Below, piece by piece: positions 1 to 9,587 of a DNA stretch of 26,420 bases. The position numbers were made by a program, and so were the translations under genes. The notes under the pieces are model-generated. The model ran no database searches. It saw only the letters and a program-made list of their open reading frames with translations, and had not been told where the DNA came from. Every line of letters begins with the position of its first letter. Position 1 is the stretch's first letter. Source of the DNA: Paramacrobiotus richtersi (lineage: Eukaryota > Tardigrada > Eutardigrada > Parachela > Macrobiotidae); the NCBI GenBank assembly GCA_034698045.1, contig JAQGAU010000547.1:1-26420 (forward strand), written 5' to 3'.

Positions 1-2070
1 CCGCGAAGCGGCCGTGACGGGATGCGCGTACGTAATCCGGAACAGCCGTTCTCTTGGTTAATTTTCTTTTAAAATTAAAAAAACAATCCAAAACTGCAGC
101 ATATTTGCTGTCTTTTCCAATCTTACTTTCTTACTAGGAAACTTTCTCTTGGTTGTTCCATTTTTAGCGGGCCCCGCCGGGCCCACGCCTAACTCGAGTG
201 GAGCAGTTTGCACTTGTTGTGTTTTCGTTTTTCTGCTGCATAGGATCTTCGTATTTTTGTATTGGGCTATTTATTTTCATGTTTTCGACCGTTAAATACC
301 GTAAAATGAGCTATTTTATACCCGTTTCCTAATAAATCCGTATCTTGGTCCGATGACCTTTTCCTCACCTGGGTCATAGCTCAAAAGATTCAGCGATAAA
401 AACTGAGTCGAATGACGTCAATTATGACGTCATCGGACGCGCACCCTATATTGCGATATTACCGTGTTCTACTGGTGTCCAACACCCCGGGCACTACGAA
501 GAGGAACAAGATCAAATTTTCATGCACTAAATATATCATGCCTAAAACAACGATATTATTCCTGTACAATACGTAGCAGCCGTTGCATTTAATTGTTGTG
601 TTACGCCGGCAGCTACCCGTGATTTGGCTCTCGAAAAAATCGTTCAGATGAAGCCGATCAGTTGCGAGCACGTCAAAAAGGTTGAATTACCTTTAGCTTA
701 GTGTCGCTGCAGTACGCGATACTAAGAGGCGTGAAGGAAAGAGATTTTGAGCTGTGTGCCCTTCAGACGGTTTTGCCTGTCAAATAGTTCTCGATCCGAT
801 TCTGAGTATTGATCTCAAGAAACCCTGAGGTTGCAGTAGACTGTGTTTCTCGCATATTGTAATATACACTTAATACAGTATACTTCGAAAATTACAGCAG
901 TATATGGAACATTTTTTTCGGATACGGGATATTGCACTATTCTCTGCAGTACTTTTGCTGCAGACGGAAAACATATTAACGTGGGAGAAAATCACTGTGT
1001 TAGCACAAACCCGTCTTTGCGACACCAGGCTTCTTGTGCCTTGAGATTTGTCAAAACTGAATCACTTCCCGTTTGCCTTATTCCGAAGTAATCCTGCCAA
1101 ACGGACCAAAACCTGCGCCAAACCTCATAGACTAAAACAAAGCGCAAACGTTGCTGAGAATTATGATATCGGACAAGTCCAATAGACCCACCCACCCACC
1201 CACTGGTTCCACTGAAATTGTCGCCGGAGCAAAACCATAATTAGAAATTGCGCACAGTTCTCGAATCGTTCTTCGTTGCGAGGCAAACGCACGCGTCGAG
1301 GGTTGTGAATCGAGAACTTGTGCTGCAGCCGTACGCGGGCGATCGCGGAGAACATTCGCAGAGCTGGACCCATGTCATAACCAGCGCCAGAGAAGCGGCA
1401 TTCAGTTCAACCATCAAATCCCCATCCCAATCGGCAAGAGCGTGACATTGTTCCAGAGTTCCCAACCACTTGCATGGGAGCGTTCTAGCTGGCTCATTCA
1501 TCAGCTGGATCCAGGCTGTAACACCAACAGGACAATGTAAAAGAAGTGAAGTATTGAGTTTGACCTAGGGCAGTATTTTCTAGGACATTGTGTGGAATAA
1601 TTAACATAATTAGTCGGATATGTTGCTATCATGCCTGCTCCCACATACGCAAACAAAACCCGATGCTTTAAGCGAGATAATTCGCGTCACAACTGCATTC
1701 ACTGGGCGAGCCGTGTTTGCCTTTGTGCCAACAATCCGATGCCGTATCCATAAATAACTGACATGAGCTGTTTGTAGTTCATGTTGTTAGTACATACCAA
1801 GGGTCGCCAGATCCGTAGTTTTTATTTTCTGATCACGCAGACCTATTTGTTTAACCATCACTCTGTCACATTTACTTTCGAGGCTATCCTTGAAATGGGC
1901 AATGGAAAGGATGGCGGTCATACAAACGCCGTCCACGTTCCAACATATTATTGCGTATGCCGGTAGTAATCGCTACATCAGAAGAATATGACTAACATGC
2001 TGGAATCCCGGTTGCGAAATGGTTGTTTTCCCACCGCTGCCGTGACAACGTGCGCTACGGCAATTAATTT
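1..2070. other. Unassigned region without a recognisable gene
   Basis: No reading frame here gives a protein I recognise. Short open frames of 60-86 codons occur on both strands (for example minus 992-1195 and minus 1241-1501), but they lack family motifs, credible splice borders or a consistent neighbour frame. Visible small-scale structure is a GC-rich near-palindrome (GGGCCCCGCCGGGCCC) around 168-183, a short CCCA repeat around 1187-1202, and two CRE-like octamers listed separately. It could be host intergenic DNA or very old repeats. Confidence 0.5.
413..432. promoter_or_regulatory. Twin perfect CRE-like octamers
   Basis: The palindrome TGACGTCA occurs at 413-420 and again at 425-432, so the centres are 12 bp apart, about one helical turn. 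TGACGTCA is the established consensus for CREB/ATF-type bZIP factors. No gene start could be tied to the pair, so a regulatory role is inference; chance or a repeat-derived origin is possible. Confidence 0.35.
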
Positions 2071-2085
2071 TTCGAAGTGGCTGCG

Positions 2086-2187
2086 CGCGAGAGCGCTTTC
2101 GCGCGTTGTAAAACGGCTTCGTGGGAGATCACTCGCCCGTAGTGAATCGGCTTGGCGCGGGACCTCCCGCGCGTAGTAAAACGGCTG
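2086..2187. repeat. 34-bp tandem repeat, three units
   Basis: Three consecutive 34-bp units (2086-2119, 2120-2153, 2154-2187) end in the related cores TTGTAAAACGGCTT, TAGTGAATCGGCTT and TAGTAAAACGGCTG. The units are GC-rich and begin with CGCGAGAG-like or CGTGGGAG-like sequence. Next to the array, at 2194-2206, TGCTACGCGCGAG is roughly the inverse complement of the start of a core, so part of the array is repeated in inverted orientation. Function unknown. Confidence 0.6.
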
Positions 2188-2572
2188 CCCAAATGCTACG
2201 CGCGAGACCACGAAGTTTCGTTTGCTAATTGCGCATTTCTGCGATTCGCGCGGTTAACCGATGGAGACAATTTAATGTTGCAGATGGTGCATGAAAGTTT
2301 ATAACTCACATTTCACAACGCCCGCCATCAAATTTATGGATCCTGTATTAGCAGAACAAACGAAACAACACTCATGGTGGTACTGTGGTCTCTTTAACTT
2401 GATCGTATTCATATATACAGCAGTGATAAAACAAGACTGAAAAGCAAAACTTAATAACTACAAGTGAATCCGCCGCAAAAAAAGCTTAGCTAACAAAACG
2501 AAATATATGCATACACAGCCAAGTATTACGCAAAGAGCGGTTTTAATTCAAACTAACGGCTACATCAACACT
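2188..2572. other. No gene seen
   Basis: AT-rich stretch without a supported frame. It holds only the inverted edge of the 34-bp array at its left end and short A-runs near 2475. Confidence 0.4.
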
Positions 2573-3445
2573 TCACACTGCCACATCTCGGCGACGAGCA
2601 GAAACTCGCAGAGCTTCCCTGATTCGATCGACATCCCTGAGCGTTACAACGGCTCCTTCAGACGATACGTTTGTCTTACTTCTGGTGCCACGATTTTGAA
2701 AAAAAAGAGGAGGAGATATCCTTCCTGTCTCTGTGATCTCGCGAAACCATTCACGCAGCAAGCCGGCGGCAGCCTCGTGTCTTCGCATTACTTTGCAGAT
2801 TGGATGATCTTACCAAGTAGCAGATCGTAGGAAAACGTAAACGCGTAAATCAAGCAGTTATTGCTACCAGGCGACTGAGCATAAACAGGCACGTATTCGA
2901 TGTTCACTGTTCCGGTAGTATTTGGATGGGAAAAAAAATAGTAGAGCTGCAGTTTCCGCTGGTCACTTGGCAATTCACCCGTTGAGCAGTAGATTCTGAC
3001 GACTGGCTTCGCATGTTCGTAGATCGCGCAGACATAGTGATTCATGCCGTTATAGAGAGGCTACACGACATCATCATATGAGGATGCCAAACCGGGCTCA
3101 GGCATAGCACTGGTCTACTGGCTGAAGCATGGCCAGTTCCGCCGGTGACTGAAGCCCCGCTCTTCCCGAAAAGGCGATGTGTAGCAAATGAACACCAGCG
3201 TTTAACAGTCGGGTTACGAGATTGCACCCGTACGCCCGCAAGCTCTGTATGTCACCACGCAGTACCGGACCCCCATAATCGTAGACGATTTCAGTTTGTG
3301 TGTCTGGTAACTGAGCCAGCAGCCGGTCAGGCCTCATCTGAGCAGTCTCACCTGCTCGCTTTGGACTTTGGACTCGTGGTCTCTTTCGTTGCGCTTGACT
3401 CGTGTTCGAAGGCATACATCCGGTTGTCAATGGCGGCGACACCAA
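2573..3445 (-). pseudogene. Ulp1-like (C48 family) cysteine protease remnant, probably transposon-borne
   Basis: Three minus-strand segments read as one decayed protein. The N-terminal part (3445-3098) has the stretch GPVLRGDIQSL followed by LNAGVHLLH, resembling the entry region of Ulp1-type peptidases. The middle (3045-2788) holds the catalytic core: NHYVC, then IYCST 17 residues after the His, then QSPGSNNC with the Gln 7 residues before the Cys. In Ulp1/SENP enzymes the His-Asp distance is 17 and the helper Gln lies 6 before the Cys, so the layout fits well. The last part (2788-2573) starts MRRHEAAAG, like the MR-x-HL motif that closes these domains. The position of the catalytic Asp holds Cys, and stops or frameshifts separate the segments near 3065 and 2788, so it is inactive. 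It lies on the same strand just downstream of the MULE remnant. Ulp1 domains are known in plant Kaonashi MULEs and in Zisupton transposons; membership in this MULE is inference. Confidence 0.62.
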
Positions 3446-3759
3446 TCCTCACCTTGAATTAAAACTGCGGCCGACTGGTAAACTTGCGATGCCGTCCACC
3501 TGAATATCTGAAACCAACATTTAGTTTCATTGTATGAAATCACTTCGTAAGTGATACTCTTCGCAGTTATACACTCAGTGACACACATTCTCTAATGAAT
3601 GCAATTCGTGACTACTTATCGACCTCCAACAGCTACAAATCATCACAAAAGAGACGAGTTAGGACAAGGCAAAATCATATCGCTTGCGCAAGTAACGACA
3701 ACGCATAAAAACTACTACCAAACCAGAATAACAGGATAATAACCACACCTCACTTCCGT
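3446..3759. other. Spacer with a 17-bp palindrome
   Basis: No supported gene. At 3539-3555 there is a perfect 7-bp inverted repeat with a CGT loop (ATCACTT-CGT-AAGTGAT). Towards 3760 the sequence passes into the 20-bp minisatellite. Confidence 0.4.
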
Positions 3760-4210
3760 TGCCGACTGTTAACGTCAGTTAAGCACACTACACTATCGCT
3801 TACCACAGACCCTTACCAAAGCGGCCGTCCGCAAGTCACAACCAACATCTGTTAATTTTGGATCCTTACTGATTCAACTAACCACAGATAGCTCCGAAAG
3901 CCACAACTAACTTTTGCTAAGCACCGTTAACTTTCGTTAGCAAGCGGTACTTTTCGTTAACCGCACTTAGCTTTCAATAACGACAGTTATCTTCCAACAG
4001 TCAACATCCAATGGTCACAGTTATCTTAATTAGCCAGAATTCATTTCCGCCAGCTGCAGTTATTTCGCGTTAATCAGAGTTGACTTCTGTTAACTATTGT
4101 GATCTGCGTTAACGTTAAAAACGGTTAATGCAGTTAAAACAATTACAAAGTCTAACTTCCGTCAGCCATAGTTGGCTTTTTTCTGTTGAGCGCTGTTAAT
4201 ACCGGTTAAC
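3760..4210. repeat. Decayed 20-bp minisatellite rich in GTTAAC
   Basis: About 450 bp can be cut into units of 19-21 bp that share the pattern CACAGTTAACTTTCGTTAAC. The clearest run is 3902-3921, 3922-3941, 3942-3961, 3962-3981, 3982-4000, then 4016-4034, 4035-4054, 4055-4074, 4075-4094 and 4095-4113. Earlier units such as 3784-3803 and 3804-3822 are more diverged. Each unit holds a near-palindromic AGTTAACT core and a GTTAAC at its end. The array sits between the Ulp1-like remnant and the MULE transposase tail. Subterminal or internal short repeats are common in DNA transposons and may bind transposase; that role is inference. Confidence 0.75.
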
Positions 4211-4393
4211 GGAAAGAAGTGACGCAGGGTAATGAAGCTCAAAAGCAGCACAGCATACAGGTCTACGTGGAAAACAGGACGCATACACCACTTTGAAACA
4301 AAAGGCGCGCAGCCTCAATCGCGGGTCGATCATTCGAGCATGACTTCTCGAGAAACTGTGCGAAGTACCTGTATAGTTTGACGTTCTAAGCGG
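4211..4393. other. Short spacer downstream of the MULE gene
   Basis: No gene is seen. It lies between the 20-bp minisatellite and the stop of the MULE C-terminal frame, so it is probably the 3' untranslated part of that decayed gene. Confidence 0.3.
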
Positions 4394-4945
4394 TTACTGT
4401 GGAATACCTTCTGATGGCCGTCCACGGGGCCTAATTGTTCCAACGGGTCTAACCGTGAACTGCGGAAGGTCAGCACTTCTAGTGCCCTCTGTTTCTGTTT
4501 GTGGATCCATCGGATGCGTCGCCTCCACTATTGTGACCTCCGTTGAAACATCTCTTGTTTCCGGTGGTACTGGTGCTGCCACTGCGGAAAAAAACTCAGC
4601 CGGATGTGCCACTACAGGAATTATGCCTTCACGCACGATATCCAAGTGCTGCCTTAGTGCTGCCAAACGATTTTTGAATTTTGAACCAAATTTGGCCAAC
4701 TCTCCTGCCATCTCTTTTCCGACATCATGAGCTGTTTTATATCGTACACCAAGGTCCGAGAACCTATTTGATATGGATTCGGAAAAATCTTCATCTGTGA
4801 CATCTTCATCTGGTTCTCCAACGAAAGCTGCATGGAATATACGCGGAAAAACTTCTACGGAATCATTCGCTCCAGGATTGTTTCGCAGCCACTGCGGCAG
4901 GACATCCGCAGTTGAAAAAATATCCAGATCTTGCTCTCTTCTCAC
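4394..4945 (-). pseudogene. MULE C-terminal tail (183 codons) with AT-hook-like motif
   Basis: An unbroken frame downstream of the SWIM remnant. It begins RREQDLDIFSTADVLPQWL, passes through an acidic stretch (EPDEDVTDEDF) and a helical region (KEMAGELAKFGSKFKNRL), then a Pro/Thr-rich linker and finally RPRGRPSEG, which contains the core (RGRP) of an AT-hook DNA minor-groove binder. I know no enzyme with this sequence. Its place after the SWIM finger suggests it is the last exon of the transposase gene; it could instead be a separate small gene. Confidence 0.55.
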
Positions 4946-5084
4946 ATACAGAATGTGGCGACACAGGAGTCAAAAAGAGCAGTTTACATACCAGCTGCAT
5001 ACAAAGTTCCGGTTGAGGGACCTAGGTCCTTCCGTTACCTAATGTATAACAGACATATAAATGCAAGTTTCAAAGTATGATGCA

Positions 5085-5185
5085 AGTTACGCCAGCGAAC
5101 ATAGTTTTGGTATACAGCAGCAGCAAATGGCAGTACCGCGCAAAAATGCCTCCGAGATCAAAACTGCATGATCAGCGGTAACCCG
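5085..5185 (-). pseudogene. Decayed SWIM zinc finger of the MULE
   Basis: On the minus strand around 5180-5085 the frame reads a stop, then SCSF, nine residues, and YCHLLLLYTKTMF. SWIM fingers have C-x-C-x(n)-C-x-H followed by a hydrophobic LL run. Here the first Cys position is a TGA stop, one residue is missing between the last Cys and His, but the LLLLYTKTMF run fits ZSWIM-type domains. In intact relatives this finger binds DNA or protein. Confidence 0.5.
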
Positions 5186-5401
5186 GTCCCTTACAGTCGA
5201 TACACTGTAGGCGTGCGGACGTTGAGCACGCTTTACATAACCAGATACGGAAAGGACGCTTGCTTAGACAGACTCACATTGCACGGACTCAAGTTTACAG
5301 TAGGAATCTTAATCGATATTTATAGAATCGCTTCCGAAATACCTCGTATGATCGGCCGCTGCGAGTGTTTGTAATCGTCCAAACGACCGCTTCCGGCTCG
5401 T

Positions 5402-5590
5402 TTATTTTGCAAGGCATTTCAAGTACAGGGAGCACTGCCCACGAATAATGCGAGCTGCAGAATCTGTCACCGTCCTTCCGAGTGCGTCGGCAATTTCTGG
5501 TATGGGGAAATTGTGCAGTACTATTGTCCTCGCGGTGTTAACGTAATCATGATACTTGGCCAAGTTCGCCTTGTGATTAACCACACTCAT
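5402..5590 (-). pseudogene. MULE segment between core and SWIM finger
   Basis: An open 62-codon stretch (VVNHKANLAKYHDY to CLAK) follows the TLGN block and precedes the SWIM-like finger. It is predicted to be helical and carries the ATDSAAR-like sequence VTDSAARIIRG. No catalytic residue is assigned. Its position and strand fit the MULE gene, but alone it would not be identifiable. Confidence 0.45.
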
Positions 5591-5599
5591 GACAATTTC

Positions 5600-6220
5600 G
5601 GCATTTGGTCAGATGATAACGTTTTGCTACTGCAGTCCCGGAGCCACGCAAAGCCGTTTTCAGAGTTAGAAAGAAGCGTTTTTATTCGATTTGTAGTTCT
5701 GTTCCCCAGCGTTCGCAGCTTTCGATGGTAGGCCATGCACCACATTTCGGCATCACTGCTCCAGTTTCGCTCATAATAGCTCCGCTGCCGTTCTGCTCAT
5801 TTTATTGTGAATTCTTTTTCTCGTTCCTTGAACTGCTCCGTGTCGTGTGCAAACAAAAGTCTCCGGAACGCGGAAACCAGCTGTTGTTTTCATTAATGGT
5901 CATCCGTTCTTTAGCGTTCTTGTTTTTCCATGTCTTAATAGCGTGAAAAGCACAAATTAAGATTGGAGTACCGGGAACATTTCCTTCAGTACTGCAATCT
6001 GAATGAAGTCCCGGTCGACAAAAATAGACTGCACCTTGTCCATCGCAGGCCCGCTCAATGCCCGAACTTCGTCAAAAAATCTCCCCAGTGTTTCAGCCCT
6101 TTCGTTTTCATAGAGTCCCAAGGCAACGGGTTGACCGAAATCATTCTCATCCTCAACGACCATTTCATAAAAGGTGTAATACTCGATGTTTATCCGATAA
6201 GTACTGTCGAGCAGCAATAC
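5600..6220 (-). pseudogene. MULE catalytic core (DDE-type), frame-broken
   Basis: From 6220 the frame carries LDSTYRIN (first Asp), the conserved ENERAETLGRFFDEV block, FVDRDF (second Asp) and LKEMF. A single-base frameshift then moves the protein to the frame reading GTPILICAFHAIKTW, the C-x2-H motif between the second Asp and the catalytic Glu in MULEs. A later segment (about 5800-5620) reads SYYERNWSS and TLGNRTTNRI, a block also conserved in ZSWIM-type MULEs. Between them are stops. It acted as the strand-cutting and joining domain of the transposase; no product is expected now. Confidence 0.75.
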
Positions 6221-6364
6221 CTAAAGCAAAAGTAAGGCTCAGGTCAGTCGCGCGCTTTCGCCTAGTGCGACAACGTGTTTAAGCACTTTGTACACTATTA
6301 TCGATACCTTGTCTTCGCAGTAGCGAACAGATGTAATTGGCTACAGTAAAGTTCAAAACTGTAC
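6221..6364 (-). other. Predicted 144-bp intron in the MULE gene
   Basis: On the minus strand the donor GTACAG follows codon GAG at 6365, and the acceptor TTTGCTTTAG ends at 6221. Splicing joins YPE in frame to VLLLDSTYRIN, which carries the first catalytic Asp, exactly where MULE proteins place it. The intron contains in-frame stops. The borders are read by eye only. Confidence 0.65.
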
Positions 6365-6949
6365 CTCAGGATAGCGAGCAAACGTTTCCTTCGTAGTGTT
6401 CGACTGAATAAACACCATTCTCAAAGCTTCTGATCCATCGTCAGCGACCAGTACATCATAAGTTCCGCCTGGGTCTTTCTGGCGGAGCTCTTTCAGGTAT
6501 TCGGTCAGAATTTCGCTTTCGTGTCTTCCTTGTCTCTTTTCCTCTCGCATTTTCGCTCCTTGGTTAAGCGTGTCTTCCGGGATCACTTTTCCGACCGCTC
6601 CAGTTGCAGTTCTCGAACCGTTCACGCTAGCAGCAATCGAACGAGGTGGTACTCGCGAAACAAGCATCTCTCGGACTGTAGCTGCTTCAGTTGTCGATAA
6701 GCGTCTCATTTCCGGTAGGTGTTGAGCAATTACCTCAGTAACTTCGTGGTTGTGATCCTCCATTTTCGGCGAATTCGTTATCTCCAGCATCCCATCGATT
6801 AACTTCATCAGCACGAAGGCCTTGCAGTCAGATTTCAGTGTTATCGTTACCGATCTGCCTGAAGTCAGCGTATTCTTTCGATGCGGCCGATATGACCCGC
6901 CGTGCCTGCACAAAAGTTTTGCAGAACTATACGGAATTACGGCATGCAA
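6365..6949 (-). pseudogene. MULE exon: FAR1-like zinc finger and linker (195 codons open)
   Basis: The longest clean stretch of the MULE gene. Cys14 and Cys42 together with His66 and His68 (in HNHEV) form the C-C-H-H pattern of FAR1/GCM-type DNA-binding fingers. After it come the linker stretches HLPEMRRLSTTEAATV and VPPRSIAASVNGSR, then a charged segment (REEKRQGRHESE) and VLVADDGS. The exon reaches YPE, where a GTACAG donor occurs; reading through instead gives a stop five codons later. The Met used here may not be the real start, because a candidate acceptor (TTTTGTGCAG) lies just ahead of the finger's HGG. Confidence 0.7.
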
Positions 6950-7319
6950 AAGATTTGCTTCGGATGTTGTCGTATTCCCGCCAGGATTACCGAAGACCTG
7001 ATTTGTTCGTCTTTCTTAGTTTACCACGTTCTTTACCGCCGCTTTATAAGATTCGAACATAACTCCAACGTTAGAATCCAGACAAGCCATGATTCAAAAG
7101 AAAATAATAGCTGCAGACTATTAGAATAGTTGCAACGGGTTAAACATGTTTGAATATCACTTACACTTCATCACGGGAAAACATCACGGGAACCAATGGA
7201 GTTGCCCCGAATGCGCAGTCGGGCGCTGAAATATATAGGGTACAGGGAACTGACCTGCAAAGTGGAATAACGCGTTGTTTCTGCCCGTAGACTTCTATGT
7301 TGTGAGGGTTTTCCGTAAC
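6950..7319. other. Spacer upstream of the MULE frame
   Basis: No supported exon apart from possible upstream MULE sequence. A GGGAATACG occurs on the minus strand near 6975, like the fold-back motif, hinting that the satellite-like motif reaches into the element. Confidence 0.3.
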
Positions 7320-7742
7320 TTGCTCACATGGTATTCCTAGTACTCTACCGTAATCCGTCAGTATTCGACAGCTTTTCCGCTTTTCAACGCTGTATTCCCC
7401 ATATTCTGCCGATTGCGCTAGTATTCTCACAGTTTGCATTTTTTTGCGTTTGCATTGCGCGGTGTTCTACAGTTTATCTTGGCATATTGTGCGTATTCTT
7501 CGTATTCAGCTTATATTCTGTCAGTATTTTTGTTGTACTCCGTTATTTCTTCACCTAAATATCCTTTTCTGATTTATTGTACTGTAGAATATGTACGGAA
7601 TACGAGCTGAATACGGGAATATGCACAGGATTACACACAAAACACCGAAATCTCTCAGAAAACTACCGAATAGTACATGCGGAATACATGGAGAATACGG
7701 GCGGAATACGAAAGAATATGTGCAGAATACCGAACATGCATG
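7320..7742. repeat. Fold-back block: GTATTC motifs then GAATAC motifs
   Basis: From about 7330 to 7540 the plus strand carries GTATTC or TATTC again and again (7331, 7361, 7391, 7421, 7491 and on). From about 7585 to 7735 it carries the complement GAATAC or GAATAT (near 7599, 7610, 7683, 7692, 7703, 7727). Around the centre the arms match in longer blocks: GTATTCAGCTTATATTCTGT on the left against the complement of ACGGAATACGAGCTGAATAC on the right. This is an imperfect giant inverted repeat centred near 7565. The motif resumes at 15835 after Gypsy-A. It may be the end of the MULE or an independent fold-back element. Confidence 0.65.
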
Positions 7743-7833
7743 TGTTACGGTGGTTTTGTATGACATTAATATAAGCGTCAGATACAGAGTAAGTTGAGCC
7801 AGTGACAACAAGATGATAAGATGTAACATGATC
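7743..7833 (-). repeat. Gypsy-A 3' LTR, recognisable part
   Basis: Starts TGTTACGGTGG and matches 15510-15600 without gaps over 91 bp, with 14 mismatches by hand count. After 7833 similarity to the other copy fades. The LTR may continue to about 7950, where a pyrimidine stretch (TCATTTTCCTTTA) could be the complement of a polypurine tract, but this is a guess. Confidence 0.7.
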
Positions 7834-8099
7834 CCATGTAACGAATCCCTTGTCGTTTCAACATTTGTCCAATAGAACTGAAAGTTATGGTTCACGTAGA
7901 AGTAGCTTTAGATACTAACGTTACCTTTGCTGATACTAACGCTTTTGATCATCATTTTCCTTTAATAGGGAGCAACAGGCAATCCCGTGACCAGGTAGAC
8001 GGCGGTATTAACAGAGTCAAGGAGCTTTCGAACGTTTGTTTTTGCTTCGGTTGGGCGTGAAAGGCGCTGATGTCGCTGTGACTGTGTTGTCTTCTTTGG
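7834..8099. other. Region between Gypsy-A LTR piece and integrase end
   Basis: Probably the rest of the 3' LTR and the end of pol. No separate gene. GATACTAACG is repeated near 7911 and 7931. Confidence 0.35.
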
Positions 8100-9476
8100 T
8101 TACTGGCATCTTCTTTCAAGTTGATCGTGCGCTGTTTCGGCGGCGTTATTTACAGAAGGTTCTTCCGCTTCGTCATCATTGTTGATTGGCAAGTCGAGTG
8201 TGAGATTATCTCCATTGTAGGCTTCGTTTGTGGTGGCTTTCGGTAAATAGATGATCTCATTGGATATGTCACGGTTATTTCGTTCGACATAAGGACGGTG
8301 ACGATTAATATGAACAATATCGGTCTTACGTTTTCGGTGTGGATTTTGGATGTTGTAATTGACTTGTGATATTTTGCGAATCATTTTAACAAGAAAAGAC
8401 CAGTTTCTCAGCAGTTTAGTGCTCAGCTTTATTGTTGCTGGTGCGGTGACTCGTACATGTTCGGCGTTATGGAGTTTCGGTGGAGTCCACAATGACACTA
8501 AGTCGCGTGGTGCGAATTCGATGTCTCAGCGGTTTTCATTATAACGCGCAGCATTGGTATCGTGTGCGGAATTAATGTAAAGTTGAGCAAGCTCTTGTGC
8601 TTGTTCCAACCGTGCTTGTACTTGCTGTACGTAGACGTGCGGATCGCTGCTCGAAGATAAACCGCCGTATTGCAGTTATAAATCCATGGGGAAAACTGAT
8701 ATACGTCCATATGACAACTCGATATAACATACTGGTTGTTTCATTCCTTAAGGTGTTAATGCACCAAATTAGTGATGGGATCAGGGAATCCCAGTCGCTG
8801 TGATCTGAACAAACGTAGCGCGAAATTACGATAAAAATTGTTCTATTCATCCTTTCGGTGAGGCCATTTGTTTCAAAATGGTAGGCCGTAGTATTTGCGT
8901 GTTGAATGTTCAGGTAGTTCAGCAGATTGCTAAACAGTGAATTCACGGAGTGTGTTCCACGGGCGCTGAGTATCCATGTGGGCGTTACGTGTCGATAAAA
9001 GGCGCAATCGATAAGGTAGTGGACTTCGTTCGATGCGGTTGCAGAACGTACTGCTTTCGCTTCCACTTATTTGGTCAAATCGTCGACGCATACAGTTAAT
9101 CATTTGTTGCCTTTGGAACTCGTGGTAAAAGGGCCGGGTTAGTCAACACCAATGGTGTGAAACGCACCGTAGACGGTGTTATGTTGTAGCGGTGCTGATG
9201 GTTTTGAATTCGGCTGCTTTGAATTTTGACATGAAGCACAGGATAGACGTAATTTACAACACTGGTGATACAGTTAGGCCAGTAATACTTCTCGTGGATG
9301 ACTCCATAGGTACGAGAAATTGCAACTTGTCCAGACTTATCATGGGCATTTTCTAGAAGAGTTCTTTGCATGGATTGTGGTATGCACAGAAGAAAGTTCA
9401 GCTTGTTATCGCGGAAGACAAACCGGTAGAGGATGTCATTCTTGATGAAGAAACGTACCCGTTTTTGATGATACAT
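8100..9476 (-). pseudogene. Gypsy-A integrase
   Basis: Reading down the minus strand, 9476-9096 holds the zinc-binding region (AHDKSGQVAISRTYG, then EKYYWPN; a CASC pair appears in the next frame). The first catalytic Asp lies in VDDLTK near 9075, the second region reads SARGTHSVNSLF where SDRGT is usual, so this Asp is Ala, and the Glu lies in TNGLTERMNRT. The tail 8498-8100 includes VNYNIQNPHRKRKTDIVH, resembling the GPY/F-type C-terminal module of Gypsy integrases. The enzyme inserts the cDNA into the host genome. It is split across at least three frames and lacks one catalytic residue. Confidence 0.78.
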
Positions 9477-9587
9477 TGCGGTAATTGTATCACTGTGAAG
9501 AATGTCCAGGATTTTAGCACAACACTAATCTTGTTTCTGCATTCCTTTAATGCCATAACTCTTGAGGAAGAACAGTTGCGCTATGAC

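Larger units (their letters stand above)
4394..6949 (-). pseudogene. MULE (Mutator-like) transposase remnant with FAR1-like finger and SWIM domain
   Basis: A multi-exon, frame-broken transposase gene on the minus strand. In protein order it shows a FAR1/WRKY-GCM1-like zinc finger (Cys14, Cys42 and the HNHEV motif of the first frame), a linker, the first catalytic Asp in LDSTYRIN, the second in FVDRDF, the MULE motif CAFHAIKTW, a middle segment containing TLGNRTTNRI, a SWIM-type finger near 5090-5180, and a C-terminal acidic/coiled segment ending in an AT-hook-like RPRGRP. This order is that of MULE transposases related to vertebrate ZSWIM proteins. A frameshift lies just after KEMF near 5980, and further shifts or stops lie between 5850 and 5170. 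The catalytic Asp codons survive but the gene cannot encode a full protein. The true start upstream of 6949 is uncertain. The Ulp1-like remnant follows on the same strand. Confidence 0.8.

Noticed and set aside
459-671. Minus-strand frame with Cys residues suggesting a FLYWCH- or BED-type finger
   Set aside because: Cys/His spacing does not match either family and there is no supporting neighbour exon.
2507-2830. Plus-strand 107-codon frame
   Set aside because: It lies opposite the Ulp1-like remnant, whose minus-strand motifs explain this stretch; no motif on the plus strand.
3760-4210. CRISPR array
   Set aside because: The units are contiguous and diverged without unique spacers, and the window is eukaryotic.
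4455-5042. Plus-strand frames opposite the MULE tail
   Set aside because: Low-complexity Ser/Thr/Val content and no motif; the minus frame has family features.
7328-7558. Plus-strand hydrophobic frame resembling a membrane protein
   Set aside because: It is generated by the GTATTC repeats (repeated V-F/Y-S residues) and has no family signature.
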